From Flavobacterium salmonis (GTDB lineage: Bacteria; Bacteroidota; Bacteroidia; Flavobacteriales; Flavobacteriaceae), in contig NZ_CAIJDP010000084.1 in NCBI RefSeq assembly GCF_903819435.1, positions 1-64,000 of the forward strand: a stretch of 64,000 nucleotides of DNA, in the 5' to 3' direction. Below the pieces are notes generated by a model, which worked only from the letters and a program-made list of their open reading frames with translations, had not been told where the DNA came from and ran no database searches. A program made the translations under genes and the position numbers. Of this stretch, positions 43,200 to 49,848 are shown piece by piece (the stretch's first letter is position 1; every line of letters starts with the position of its first letter).

Positions 43200-43812
43200 C
43201 AGCTGGGGTTTCTTCAATTGGCGCAGCAGTACTGTCTACTGCCTCACTTTCATCTACATAAGTTGCTTTTCCGTCACCTAAAACCAAATCAATTTTAGAC
43301 GCTTTTAGTACACGATCACCTGCTTTCAGGTTTCTACCTTTATAACGAAGTTCCAAAACCATATCTTTTCCAAGGTTCGGGATATACGTAATCGTTCCTT
43401 CCTGAAGTCCTAAAGCTTTCAGTGTTGGAACTGCTTCACGATATGTTTTATCAATTAAATCCGGAATTCGAACAGACGAAAATCCCGATGCATTAATTTT
43501 TATATATATTTTTCTTCCTACTTTTACCATCGTTCCCGGCAATGGATCCTGCTCTACTACGCTAAATTTAGGAAACTCGCTTCTATAATCAACACTATCC
43601 AAAAGCACATAATCCAGATCCAGCTCATCCAGTTTTTCTTCTACTTGTTCTTCCGTTAGTTTAGCTAAATTCGGAACTGTAATTTCATGTCCATGATCTG
43701 TTGTAAACGTTAGCCAATGCATAAACAAATAACCCAGAACCGCAATAATAGCAGCTGCACCCAACACTTGTAAAAAAAACACACGGCTCGTTAAATACTT
43801 ACGTAAACTCAT
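43189..43812 (-). CDS. PASTA domain membrane protein
   Basis: The 207-residue protein (start ATG 43812, MSLRKYLTSRVFFLQVLG) has one transmembrane helix (VLGAAAIIAVLGYLFMHWL, about 16-34). Three PASTA-like repeats follow, each with VPNLAKLTEEQ-, VRIPDLIDKTYREA- and proline/glycine spacing typical of peptidoglycan-binding modules. A longer frame to 43992 would add 60 unrelated residues before the helix and is rejected. It is divergent from ddl and overlaps the RluA gene. PASTA modules bind uncrosslinked peptidoglycan, consistent with a neighbouring cell-wall gene. No kinase domain is present. Confidence 0.85.
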   Translation of the reverse strand: MSLRKYLTSRVFFLQVLGAAAIIAVLGYLFMHWLTFTTDHGHEITVPNLAKLTEEQVEEKLDELDLDYVLLDSVDYRSEFPKFSVVEQDPLPGTMVKVGRKIYIKINASGFSSVRIPDLIDKTYREAVPTLKALGLQEGTITYIPNLGKDMVLELRYKGRNLKAGDRVLKASKIDLVLGDGKATYVDESEAVDSTAAPIEETPADEQ

Positions 43813-43950
43813 AAATTTATTTTTAGATGAACGCAAAGATAAAGCTATTTCGTTTGAAAAAAAATGATAATTTTGTTTTAAGCAAGAAAGTAACACGATG
43901 TTATTAATGTTGAAAACAAAGATTATTGGAATTTCAATTTTCAGAAGCTG

Positions 43951-44032
43951 TTTCCTGCTGTCCGCTGTATCTTTTGCGCCGAACCCCGGCACAAAAGGAT
44001 GCCGCTACCATCAGGGCTAGGGCTTTTGGTTT
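43951..44032. repeat. Hairpin repeat element, copy A
   Basis: Arms CTTTTGCGCC (43971-43980) and GGCACAAAAG (43988-43997) enclose the loop GAACCCC, followed by a GGATGCCGCT...AGGGCTAGG segment. The second copy at 54459-54485 has the same loop and downstream words but different arm bases that still pair. The rest of the 43813-44177 gap holds the PASTA and ddl promoters; no other feature was seen. Confidence 0.7.
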
Positions 44033-44177
44033 CATAAGAGCATTTTCGTCACTATTATTGACAAAAAAGAAATTGTAAAACATGACACGAGGCTTTAGCC
44101 GAATTGGCGTAGCAAACAAAGAAAACCTGAAACCTCAAACAAAGAAAATTAACGATTAAACACATAAACACCAAAAA

Positions 44178-45149
44178 ATGAAAAACATAGCCATCATCAT
44201 GGGCGGATATTCAAGCGAATATAAAATCTCTCTAATCAGCGGAAACGTAGTAAAACAATACCTTGACAAAACAAAATACAACGGATTCCGAATTCATATT
44301 TTCAAAGAAAAATGGGTTTATGTAGACGAAAATGATGCTGAATTCCCAATTGACAGAAACGATTTTTCCGTAACCGTAAACGGCGGGAAAATCAAATTTG
44401 ACTGTGTTTTCAACGCTATTCACGGTTCTCCGGGCGAAGACGGACTCATGCAGGCATATTTCGAATTGTTAGGGATGCCACAAACTTCCTGCGATTATTA
44501 TCAGGCAGCTGTAACCTTCAATAAACGTGATTTATTATCCGTTCTAAAACCATACGGAATCAAAACAGCCATCTCTTATTACCTAAATAAAGGAGACGAA
44601 ATCAATACAGCCGAAATCGTAAAAAAAGTAGGTTTGCCTTGCTTCGTAAAACCAAACAAAGCAGGTTCAAGTTTCGGTATTTCAAAAGTAAAAACCGAAG
44701 CTGAATTGCCAATCGCTATTGAAGTAGCCTACAAAGAAGACAACGAAATCATCATCGAAAGTTTCCTTGACGGAACTGAGGTTTCTGTTGGCGTTATCAA
44801 TTACAAAGGAGAAATCATCGTTTTGCCAATTACCGAAATCGTATCAGACAATGATTTCTTTGATTACGAAGCCAAATACGAAGGAAAATCTCAGGAAATC
44901 ACACCAGCGAGAATTTCAGATGAACTAACACAAAAAATAGGCGAAACCGCCAAACGAGCTTACGAAGTGTTGAAAATGAAAGGGTTCTCAAGAAGCGAAT
45001 TCATTATCGTAAACAACGAACCGCACATGCTGGAAATGAACACCATTCCGGGATTAACAACAGAAAGCTTAATTCCTCAGCAAGCCAAAGCAGCCGGAAT
45101 TTCTTTGGAGGATTTGTTTACGAATGCTATTGAGCTGGCTTTAGCGTAA
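44178..45149 (+). CDS. ddl: D-alanine-D-alanine ligase
   Basis: Joins two D-Ala residues for the peptidoglycan pentapeptide, in the cytosol with ATP. The 323-residue ATP-grasp enzyme starts NIAIIMGGYSSEYKISLISG (2-21). It contains FNAIHGSPGEDGLMQAYFEL (about 77-96) with the catalytic Glu/His-Gly, VGLPCFVKPNKAGSSFGISK for ATP binding (about 151-170), and the C-terminal MLEMNTIPGLTTESLIPQQA (about 285-304) with the Asn/Glu metal ligands and a Leu/Thr-Ser-Glu end loop. It is divergent from the PASTA-RluA unit, and a terminator follows. Confidence 0.95.
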   Translation: MKNIAIIMGGYSSEYKISLISGNVVKQYLDKTKYNGFRIHIFKEKWVYVDENDAEFPIDRNDFSVTVNGGKIKFDCVFNAIHGSPGEDGLMQAYFELLGMPQTSCDYYQAAVTFNKRDLLSVLKPYGIKTAISYYLNKGDEINTAEIVKKVGLPCFVKPNKAGSSFGISKVKTEAELPIAIEVAYKEDNEIIIESFLDGTEVSVGVINYKGEIIVLPITEIVSDNDFFDYEAKYEGKSQEITPARISDELTQKIGETAKRAYEVLKMKGFSRSEFIIVNNEPHMLEMNTIPGLTTESLIPQQAKAAGISLEDLFTNAIELALA

Positions 45150-45165
45150 GCTTGTCAAGATATTA

Positions 45166-45197
45166 GAGGTGCTGAAATTTTAGAATCTCAGCACCTC
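45166..45197 (+). terminator. ddl terminator
   Basis: GAGGTGCTGA (45166-45175) pairs with TCAGCACCTC (45188-45197), followed by a T run. Confidence 0.85.
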
Positions 45198-45228
45198 ATT
45201 TTTTTAATAAAATGTCACACATTAATTT

Positions 45229-45831
45229 ATGATGATTTTAGTTGGAACACGGGATTCAAACATAAAAAACGGAATAATTTTAAACGAAAAATGTCCAAAA
45301 TGTAACGAAGAAAACACATTGCATTTTAGTATTTACAGAAAATATATTTCTCTTACCTTAGTTCCTTTGTTTCCGGTTGGTAAAACGGTTTTTATTAATT
45401 GTAATCATTGCGATGAAAATTTTGATTACGAAGATTTAACTGAAAGTATTCAACTAAAACTGAGAAATGAAAAATTAGATGCTACACCCTGGATGTTTTT
45501 GGGTTCCATTATTTTAATTGCATTCATTATTTTTTCAATCAGTAATTATTTTGAAGAAAAGGACGAGACCAGTATTCTAATAAAAAATCCAATTGAGGGA
45601 GACGTTTATAATTTAAAGTTCTCTAACGGTTATTATTCGAACATGAGAATTGACAAAGTAACCAAAGACAGCATTTATACTACCCATAATGATTTTGAGG
45701 CCTATATGCCATACGAAATCGATGATTTGGATAAACCAGAAAATTTTTCAGATCAAAAAGTGTATTATTCCAGAAAAGATATTTTAAAACTTTATCAGGA
45801 AGATGAAATAATAAAAATAAGGCGAAAATAA
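45229..45831 (+). CDS. Hypothetical zinc-ribbon membrane protein
   Basis: No family recognised. The 200-residue protein starts with a four-cysteine ribbon (CPKCNEENTLHF at 22-33 and CNHCDENFDYED at about 58-69). One transmembrane helix follows (MFLGSIILIAFIIFSIS, about 88-104). The C-terminal domain (VYNLKFSNGYYSNMRIDKVT onwards) is beta-rich and polar. The N-terminal ribbon resembles zinc-ribbon segments of small membrane proteins in Flavobacteria. ATG pairs at 45229 and 45232 make the exact start uncertain. It is a single gene behind ddl, separated by a terminator. Confidence 0.65.
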   Translation: MMILVGTRDSNIKNGIILNEKCPKCNEENTLHFSIYRKYISLTLVPLFPVGKTVFINCNHCDENFDYEDLTESIQLKLRNEKLDATPWMFLGSIILIAFIIFSISNYFEEKDETSILIKNPIEGDVYNLKFSNGYYSNMRIDKVTKDSIYTTHNDFEAYMPYEIDDLDKPENFSDQKVYYSRKDILKLYQEDEIIKIRRK

Positions 45832-45890
45832 TAGTTTAATTTTCCAATAAAAACTCAGTAACTTAGTTCATCAGAACAGCACCTCAACAA

Positions 45891-46583
45891 ATGAAAGAAA
45901 TCTTTGAATGGAACAGAGTCTTATTTAACGAACTGCCGGGAGTTTTCCTTCTGGAAGTAATCTTTCGTTCAGCCGTAATGTTTACGGTTTTATTACTGAC
46001 TTTAAAACTAGCCGGAAAAAGAGGCGTAAAACAATTGTCGATTTTCGAAACCGTAATTGTAATTGCTTTAGGCTCTGCAGCGGGAGATCCGATGTTTTAT
46101 GAAGATGTCGGGATTGTACCGGCTATTATTGTTTTTGCCGTTATTATGATTTTGTATCGGACTTTAACCTGGCTGACCGGAAAAAGCAAAAAATTTGAAG
46201 AATTTATTGAAGGTAAAACTGAGTGCCTTATTAGTGATGGGAAATTTTCTGTAACCAGTTTTAGAAAAGAGACATTGGCCCAGGATGAATTTTTCTCTGA
46301 ACTTCGTGTGAAATCAATTGAACATCTGGGACAGGTTAAACACGCTTTTATAGAACCCAGCGGTGAAATAAGTGTCTTTTTTTACGAAGATAAAGAAGTA
46401 GGATACGGATTGCCGATCTTACCCGCTTTATTTACTGAAAAAAACAAAATTATTCCAAAAGAAGGAACTTACTCCTGCAGTTTCTGTGGACATACTGAAA
46501 AACAAAAACCAGGAACTGCAAAATGCAAAATCTGTCAAAAGGACGAATGGGTTGCTTCAATAAATACGTTGCGAATAACCTAG
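45891..46583 (+). CDS. DUF421 (YetF-type) membrane protein with C-terminal zinc ribbon
   Basis: The 230-residue protein has three N-terminal transmembrane helices (VIFRSAVMFTVLLLTLKLA, IFETVIVIALGSAAG and GIVPAIIVFAVIMILYRTLT), then the cytosolic DUF421/YetF domain with GKTECLISDGKF and LAQDEFFSELRVKSI. YetF-type proteins have no firmly assigned function. This one ends in a zinc ribbon (CSFCGHTEKQKPGTAKCKIC, about 194-213) not present in YetF itself. The ribbon may sense metal or redox state or assist assembly. The next gene (coaD) begins 100 bases downstream after a CAAT-word tract. Confidence 0.85.
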   Translation: MKEIFEWNRVLFNELPGVFLLEVIFRSAVMFTVLLLTLKLAGKRGVKQLSIFETVIVIALGSAAGDPMFYEDVGIVPAIIVFAVIMILYRTLTWLTGKSKKFEEFIEGKTECLISDGKFSVTSFRKETLAQDEFFSELRVKSIEHLGQVKHAFIEPSGEISVFFYEDKEVGYGLPILPALFTEKNKIIPKEGTYSCSFCGHTEKQKPGTAKCKICQKDEWVASINTLRIT

Positions 46584-46640
46584 ATTCAATATCAATTTCA
46601 AAAATCAATTTCAATATCAAACTCAAAATTCAATAAAAAA
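46584..46640. repeat. CAAT-word low-complexity tract
   Basis: AATATCAATTTCAAAAATC-type words repeat through the gap between the DUF421 gene and coaD, the same vocabulary as at 18 and 63 kb. Confidence 0.5.
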
Positions 46641-46683
46641 ATTGGGCTCTGTTTGCCGAAACCTGAATTTCAAAAATAAAAAA

Positions 46684-47142
46684 ATGAGAAAAGCTATATT
46701 TCCGGGATCGTTTGATCCTATTACTCTTGGACACGAAGACATTATTAAAAGAGGAATTCCATTGTTTGATGAAATTGTAATTGCAATTGGTGTGAATGCC
46801 GAAAAAAAATATATGTTTTCACTTGAAGAAAGAAAACGTTTCATTGAAGAAACTTTCAAAGATGAGCCAAAGATTTCTGTAATTACTTACGAAGGTTTAA
46901 CAATAGATTTATGTCATAAACTAAAAGCAAATTTTATTTTAAGAGGATTGCGGAACCCGGCCGATTTCGAATTCGAGAAAGCAATCGCCCACACCAACAG
47001 ACGTTTATCTAAAATTGAAACCATCTTTTTACTTACTGCTGCACAAACTTCCTTTATCAGTTCAAGTATTGTTCGTGATGTATTACGTAATAACGGTAAA
47101 TATGAAATGCTGGTTCCGGATGCGGTCAGGATTAAGAAATAA
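46684..47142 (+). CDS. coaD: Phosphopantetheine adenylyltransferase
   Basis: Transfers AMP from ATP to 4'-phosphopantetheine, the penultimate step of coenzyme A synthesis. I start at ATG 46684 (MRKAIFPGSFDPITLGHEDI), giving 152 residues, the normal size. A longer frame from 46642 adds 14 residues that read through the repeat tract. Signatures are PGSFDPITLGH (7-17, the T-x-G-H nucleotidyltransferase motif), ANFILRGLRNPADFEFE and SFISSSIVRDV near the C-terminus (ISSTxVR-like). It is cytosolic and essential in most bacteria. Confidence 0.95.
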   Translation: MRKAIFPGSFDPITLGHEDIIKRGIPLFDEIVIAIGVNAEKKYMFSLEERKRFIEETFKDEPKISVITYEGLTIDLCHKLKANFILRGLRNPADFEFEKAIAHTNRRLSKIETIFLLTAAQTSFISSSIVRDVLRNNGKYEMLVPDAVRIKK

Positions 47143-47269
47143 TTTCAATATGCAGTAAGTTTACTTTTGTTAGTGTTATTGCTTCGTTCCTGGCAATGAC
47201 AAACAAAATATAAATTTGTAAACCATACAAATTAAAACTAATTTCGCCTTCTCAAACAAACACCAAACA

Positions 47270-47848
47270 ATGAGCATCGAAAGAGAATTAAATAAACGCA
47301 GCGGATCTAAATGTGAACTTTGCGGAGCCCAAGAAAACTTAAAAGTATATACCGTTTTACCCACTCAAAAAGGCGGTATTGATGAAGCTGTATTAGCCTG
47401 TAGCACTTGTATTGACCAAATTGAAAATCCGGATAATGTCGATTTAAATCACTGGAGGTGTTTAAACGACAGCATGTGGAATGAAAATATTGCTGTTCAA
47501 GTCGTAGCCTGGAGAATGTTAAGCCGTATGCGTTCAGCTGGCTGGCCACAGGAACTGCTTGATATGATGTATTTAGACGAAGATACACTTGCATGGGCAA
47601 AAGCAACCGGTGAAGGCGAAGATGACGAAAACAAGATTATTCACCGTGACAGTAACGGTGTTATTTTAGAACATGGAGATTCTGTAGTTTTAATCAAAGA
47701 TTTAAAAGTAAAAGGATCAAGTATGGTGGCCAAACAAGGAACTGCTGTTCGTAACATTCGTTTAGACCATGAAAATGCAGAATATATCGAAGGAAAAGTC
47801 GATGGTCAGCAAATTGTAATCATTACCCAATACGTTAAAAAGATATAA
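47270..47848 (+). CDS. PhnA/YjdM-family zinc-ribbon protein
   Basis: A 192-residue protein of the PhnA-like (YjdM) family. The N-terminal zinc ribbon has CELCGAQENLKVY (15-27) and the second Cys pair ACSTCIDQIENPD (about 43-55). A helical middle follows (WNENIAVQVVAWRMLSRMRS), then the C-terminal SH3-like SNGVILEHGDSVVLIKDLKV domain (about 127-146), which is the PhnA part and ends in VRNIRLD. Despite the family name it is not part of a phosphonate operon here. Function is unclear. A terminator follows. Confidence 0.85.
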   Translation: MSIERELNKRSGSKCELCGAQENLKVYTVLPTQKGGIDEAVLACSTCIDQIENPDNVDLNHWRCLNDSMWNENIAVQVVAWRMLSRMRSAGWPQELLDMMYLDEDTLAWAKATGEGEDDENKIIHRDSNGVILEHGDSVVLIKDLKVKGSSMVAKQGTAVRNIRLDHENAEYIEGKVDGQQIVIITQYVKKI

Positions 47849-47858
47849 CTAAAAAAAG

Positions 47859-47889
47859 TCACCCTTTTATTGTATTAACAAAAGGGTGA
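47859..47889. terminator. Bidirectional terminator
   Basis: TCACCCTTTT (47859-47868) pairs with AAAAGGGTGA (47880-47889). It serves the PhnA-like gene and the convergent fasciclin gene. Confidence 0.8.
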
Positions 47890-47935
47890 TTTAAAAATTT
47901 GTAAAAAATCTATTTAATTAACCTTATTATAGTTT

Positions 47936-48490
47936 TTACATTTTTGGCAACAATACAGTATCTACTACATGTATTACACCATTTGACTGATTAACATCTG
48001 CAATGGTAACTTTCGATTTATTTCCGCTTTCATCAGAAATATACAAATCTTTCCCGTCCATCCAGGCAGTTAAAGTTCCGCCGCTAACTGTTTTAAGAGT
48101 TGCTTTTCCTTTACCCATTTTTATTGCTTTTGCAATATCCGAAGCATTCATTTTTCCTGCTACAACATGATACGTCAGGATAGTTTGTAATGTTTTGATG
48201 TTTTCAGGTTTCAATAATGTTTGAACAGTTCCTTCAGGCAGTTTGTCAAAGGCTTTGTTTGTAGGCGCAAAAACGGTAAAAGAACCTTTGCTTTGTAATG
48301 TTTCTACTAATCCCGCTGCTTTTACTGCAGCTACCAAAGTAGTGTGATCTTTTGAGTTCACCGCATTTTCAATAATATTTTTATTTGGATACATTGCTGC
48401 TCCGCCTACCATTACTGTTTTTTGAGCATTTGATGTAAATGCAAATCCTAAAGCTAAAACTGCTGTTGCTAAAAATTTTCTAGTTTTCAT
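47936..48490 (-). CDS. Secreted fasciclin-domain protein
   Basis: The 184-residue protein has a signal peptide (MKTRKFLATAVLALGFAFTS, cleavage near NAQ at 22) and a single fasciclin (FAS1) domain. The domain carries the H1 motif SFTVFAPTNKAFDKLPEGTV (about 72-91), the ILTYHVVAGKM segment and the C-terminal SNGVIHVVDTVLLP H2 motif. FAS1 domains mediate adhesion or matrix interactions in the periplasm or extracellular space. No T9SS tail is present. It is convergent with the PhnA-like gene. Confidence 0.92.
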   Translation of the reverse strand: MKTRKFLATAVLALGFAFTSNAQKTVMVGGAAMYPNKNIIENAVNSKDHTTLVAAVKAAGLVETLQSKGSFTVFAPTNKAFDKLPEGTVQTLLKPENIKTLQTILTYHVVAGKMNASDIAKAIKMGKGKATLKTVSGGTLTAWMDGKDLYISDESGNKSKVTIADVNQSNGVIHVVDTVLLPKM

Positions 48491-48701
48491 AATGAATGTT
48501 TTAAGTTATAAGGTCATTTACGGAGATAAACCCATTTTGGTTTTCAAAAGAAAAATACCTGATAACAAAAAATGCAAAATACCAGCAGTAAGCCTTGTAA
48601 ACAAGGCATTAATAAATTATTTTGTTTTTTATTAAATTTCTAAAGATGCATCATTTTTATATTCATTTTATTATTAACTTTAGAATCAAAACATATCATT
48701 T

Positions 48702-49223
48702 ATGGAAAATATGCCTAAAAAAGTCAGAAGCCGAAAACTAAATACCAAAGTTGATTTAACCGCTATGGTTAGTATTTCTTTTTTACTGATTATATTTTTT
48801 ATGGTTGCAGCTGAATTAAGGAAACCAAAAATAATGGATTTAGGTTTGCCTGATTATGATGCAGATATATCCAGATTTGGTTGTGGTGCCGGTTTACCAA
48901 ATCGCACTTTAACTGTTTTACTTGATGATAAAAATAAAATTATATCCTATTTTGGTCTGCTAGGTTTTTCTCATGAACCACCAAAAAAATTAAACTATGG
49001 CAAAGAAGGTATTCGAAAAGAGTTAGTAACTAAAACTAAACAAATTCAGGAATACACTGGAGACTACAGAAAAAGCATCATAGTAATCATAAAGCCCAGT
49101 AAAAAATCTAATTACGGAAACTTAGTAGATATTTTGGATGAAATGGCAATAACGAAAATTGATACTTATGTAATCGTAAATGATTACACTCCGGAAGAAA
49201 CAAAACTATTAGCATCCAACTAA
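48702..49223 (+). CDS. ExbD/TolR-type protein, first of a tandem pair
   Basis: The 173-residue protein has the ExbD/TolR layout. A short cytosolic N-terminus with KVRSRKLNTKVDLTAMVSIS precedes one transmembrane helix (LLIIFFMVAAEL, about 27-38), whose preceding Asp (DLTAMVS) is the proton-coupling residue. A periplasmic domain follows, with the conserved KPSKKSNYGNLVDILDEMAI segment (about 128-147). ExbD works with ExbB to energise TonB receptors. No ExbB or TonB gene is adjacent. The neighbouring gene is a close paralogue with 12 bases between them. Confidence 0.85.
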   Translation: MENMPKKVRSRKLNTKVDLTAMVSISFLLIIFFMVAAELRKPKIMDLGLPDYDADISRFGCGAGLPNRTLTVLLDDKNKIISYFGLLGFSHEPPKKLNYGKEGIRKELVTKTKQIQEYTGDYRKSIIVIIKPSKKSNYGNLVDILDEMAITKIDTYVIVNDYTPEETKLLASN

Positions 49224-49235
49224 ATTCTTAAAACT

Positions 49236-49760
49236 ATGGAAATTAATAGAAAAGTCAGAAGCAAAAAACTAAATACAAGAGTTGATTTAACAGCAATGGT
49301 CAGCGTTTCATTTTTACTAATTGTATTCTTTATGGTTACAACTGAATTGGCCAAACCGAAAATTATGGACTTAGATTTTCCTGATCACGGATGTTGTGAC
49401 TGTCGACCTTATAGGGATCATGGAGAAAATAGATCTCTAACTATTTTATTAGGCGAAAATAACAAGCTAATATATTTTGTAGGTCTTTTAGATAACCCAA
49501 TAAAGAAGCCTCAAAAAATTGCATATGGAAAAGAAGGAATACGTAAAGAGTTATTAATTAGAAATAAATTTCTATTAGACCATTCTGCAAAAGCAGGTAA
49601 ATTAGGAAGAGGAATCACAGTAATAATAAAACCCAGCAAAAAATCTAATTACGGGAATCTGGTTGATATCCTTGACGAAATGAATATTACCGGAATAAAT
49701 AATTATTCGATTATTGATGATTTTATGCCAAAAGAGACTGAATTATTAGCTGCTAATTAA
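49236..49760 (+). CDS. ExbD/TolR-type protein, second of a tandem pair
   Basis: A 174-residue paralogue of the preceding gene, with the same RKVRSKKLNTRVDLTAMVSV N-terminus, membrane helix FLLIVFFMVTTEL and periplasmic KPSKKSNYGNLVDILDEMNI. The two share extended identical stretches at both ends but differ in the central loop, where this copy has DHGCCDCRPYRDHG, a cysteine-rich insertion (about 46-59) that the first copy lacks except for one Cys. Tandem duplication with a diverged loop suggests different partners or redox regulation. A terminator follows. Confidence 0.85.
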   Translation: MEINRKVRSKKLNTRVDLTAMVSVSFLLIVFFMVTTELAKPKIMDLDFPDHGCCDCRPYRDHGENRSLTILLGENNKLIYFVGLLDNPIKKPQKIAYGKEGIRKELLIRNKFLLDHSAKAGKLGRGITVIIKPSKKSNYGNLVDILDEMNITGINNYSIIDDFMPKETELLAAN

Positions 49761-49803
49761 TTTATTTATTCTAAAAAAAATTATCTAAAATTAAAACAAT
49801 AAA

Positions 49804-49828
49804 AAAGTCCTACACTGCGTAGGACTTT
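49804..49828 (+). terminator. Terminator after the ExbD pair
   Basis: AAAGTCCTAC (49804-49813) pairs with GTAGGACTTT (49819-49828), loop ACTGC. It sits between convergent genes. Confidence 0.85.
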
Positions 49829-49848
49829 CTATTTAATGAAATATTCTT

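Noticed and set aside
43813..43992. A 60-residue N-terminal extension of the PASTA protein
   Set aside because: The added residues precede the transmembrane helix and bear no family resemblance. The internal ATG at 43812 gives the expected topology.
46642..46683. An upstream start for coaD adding 14 residues
   Set aside because: It reads through a low-complexity tract, and the family starts at the MRKAIFPGSFDP segment.
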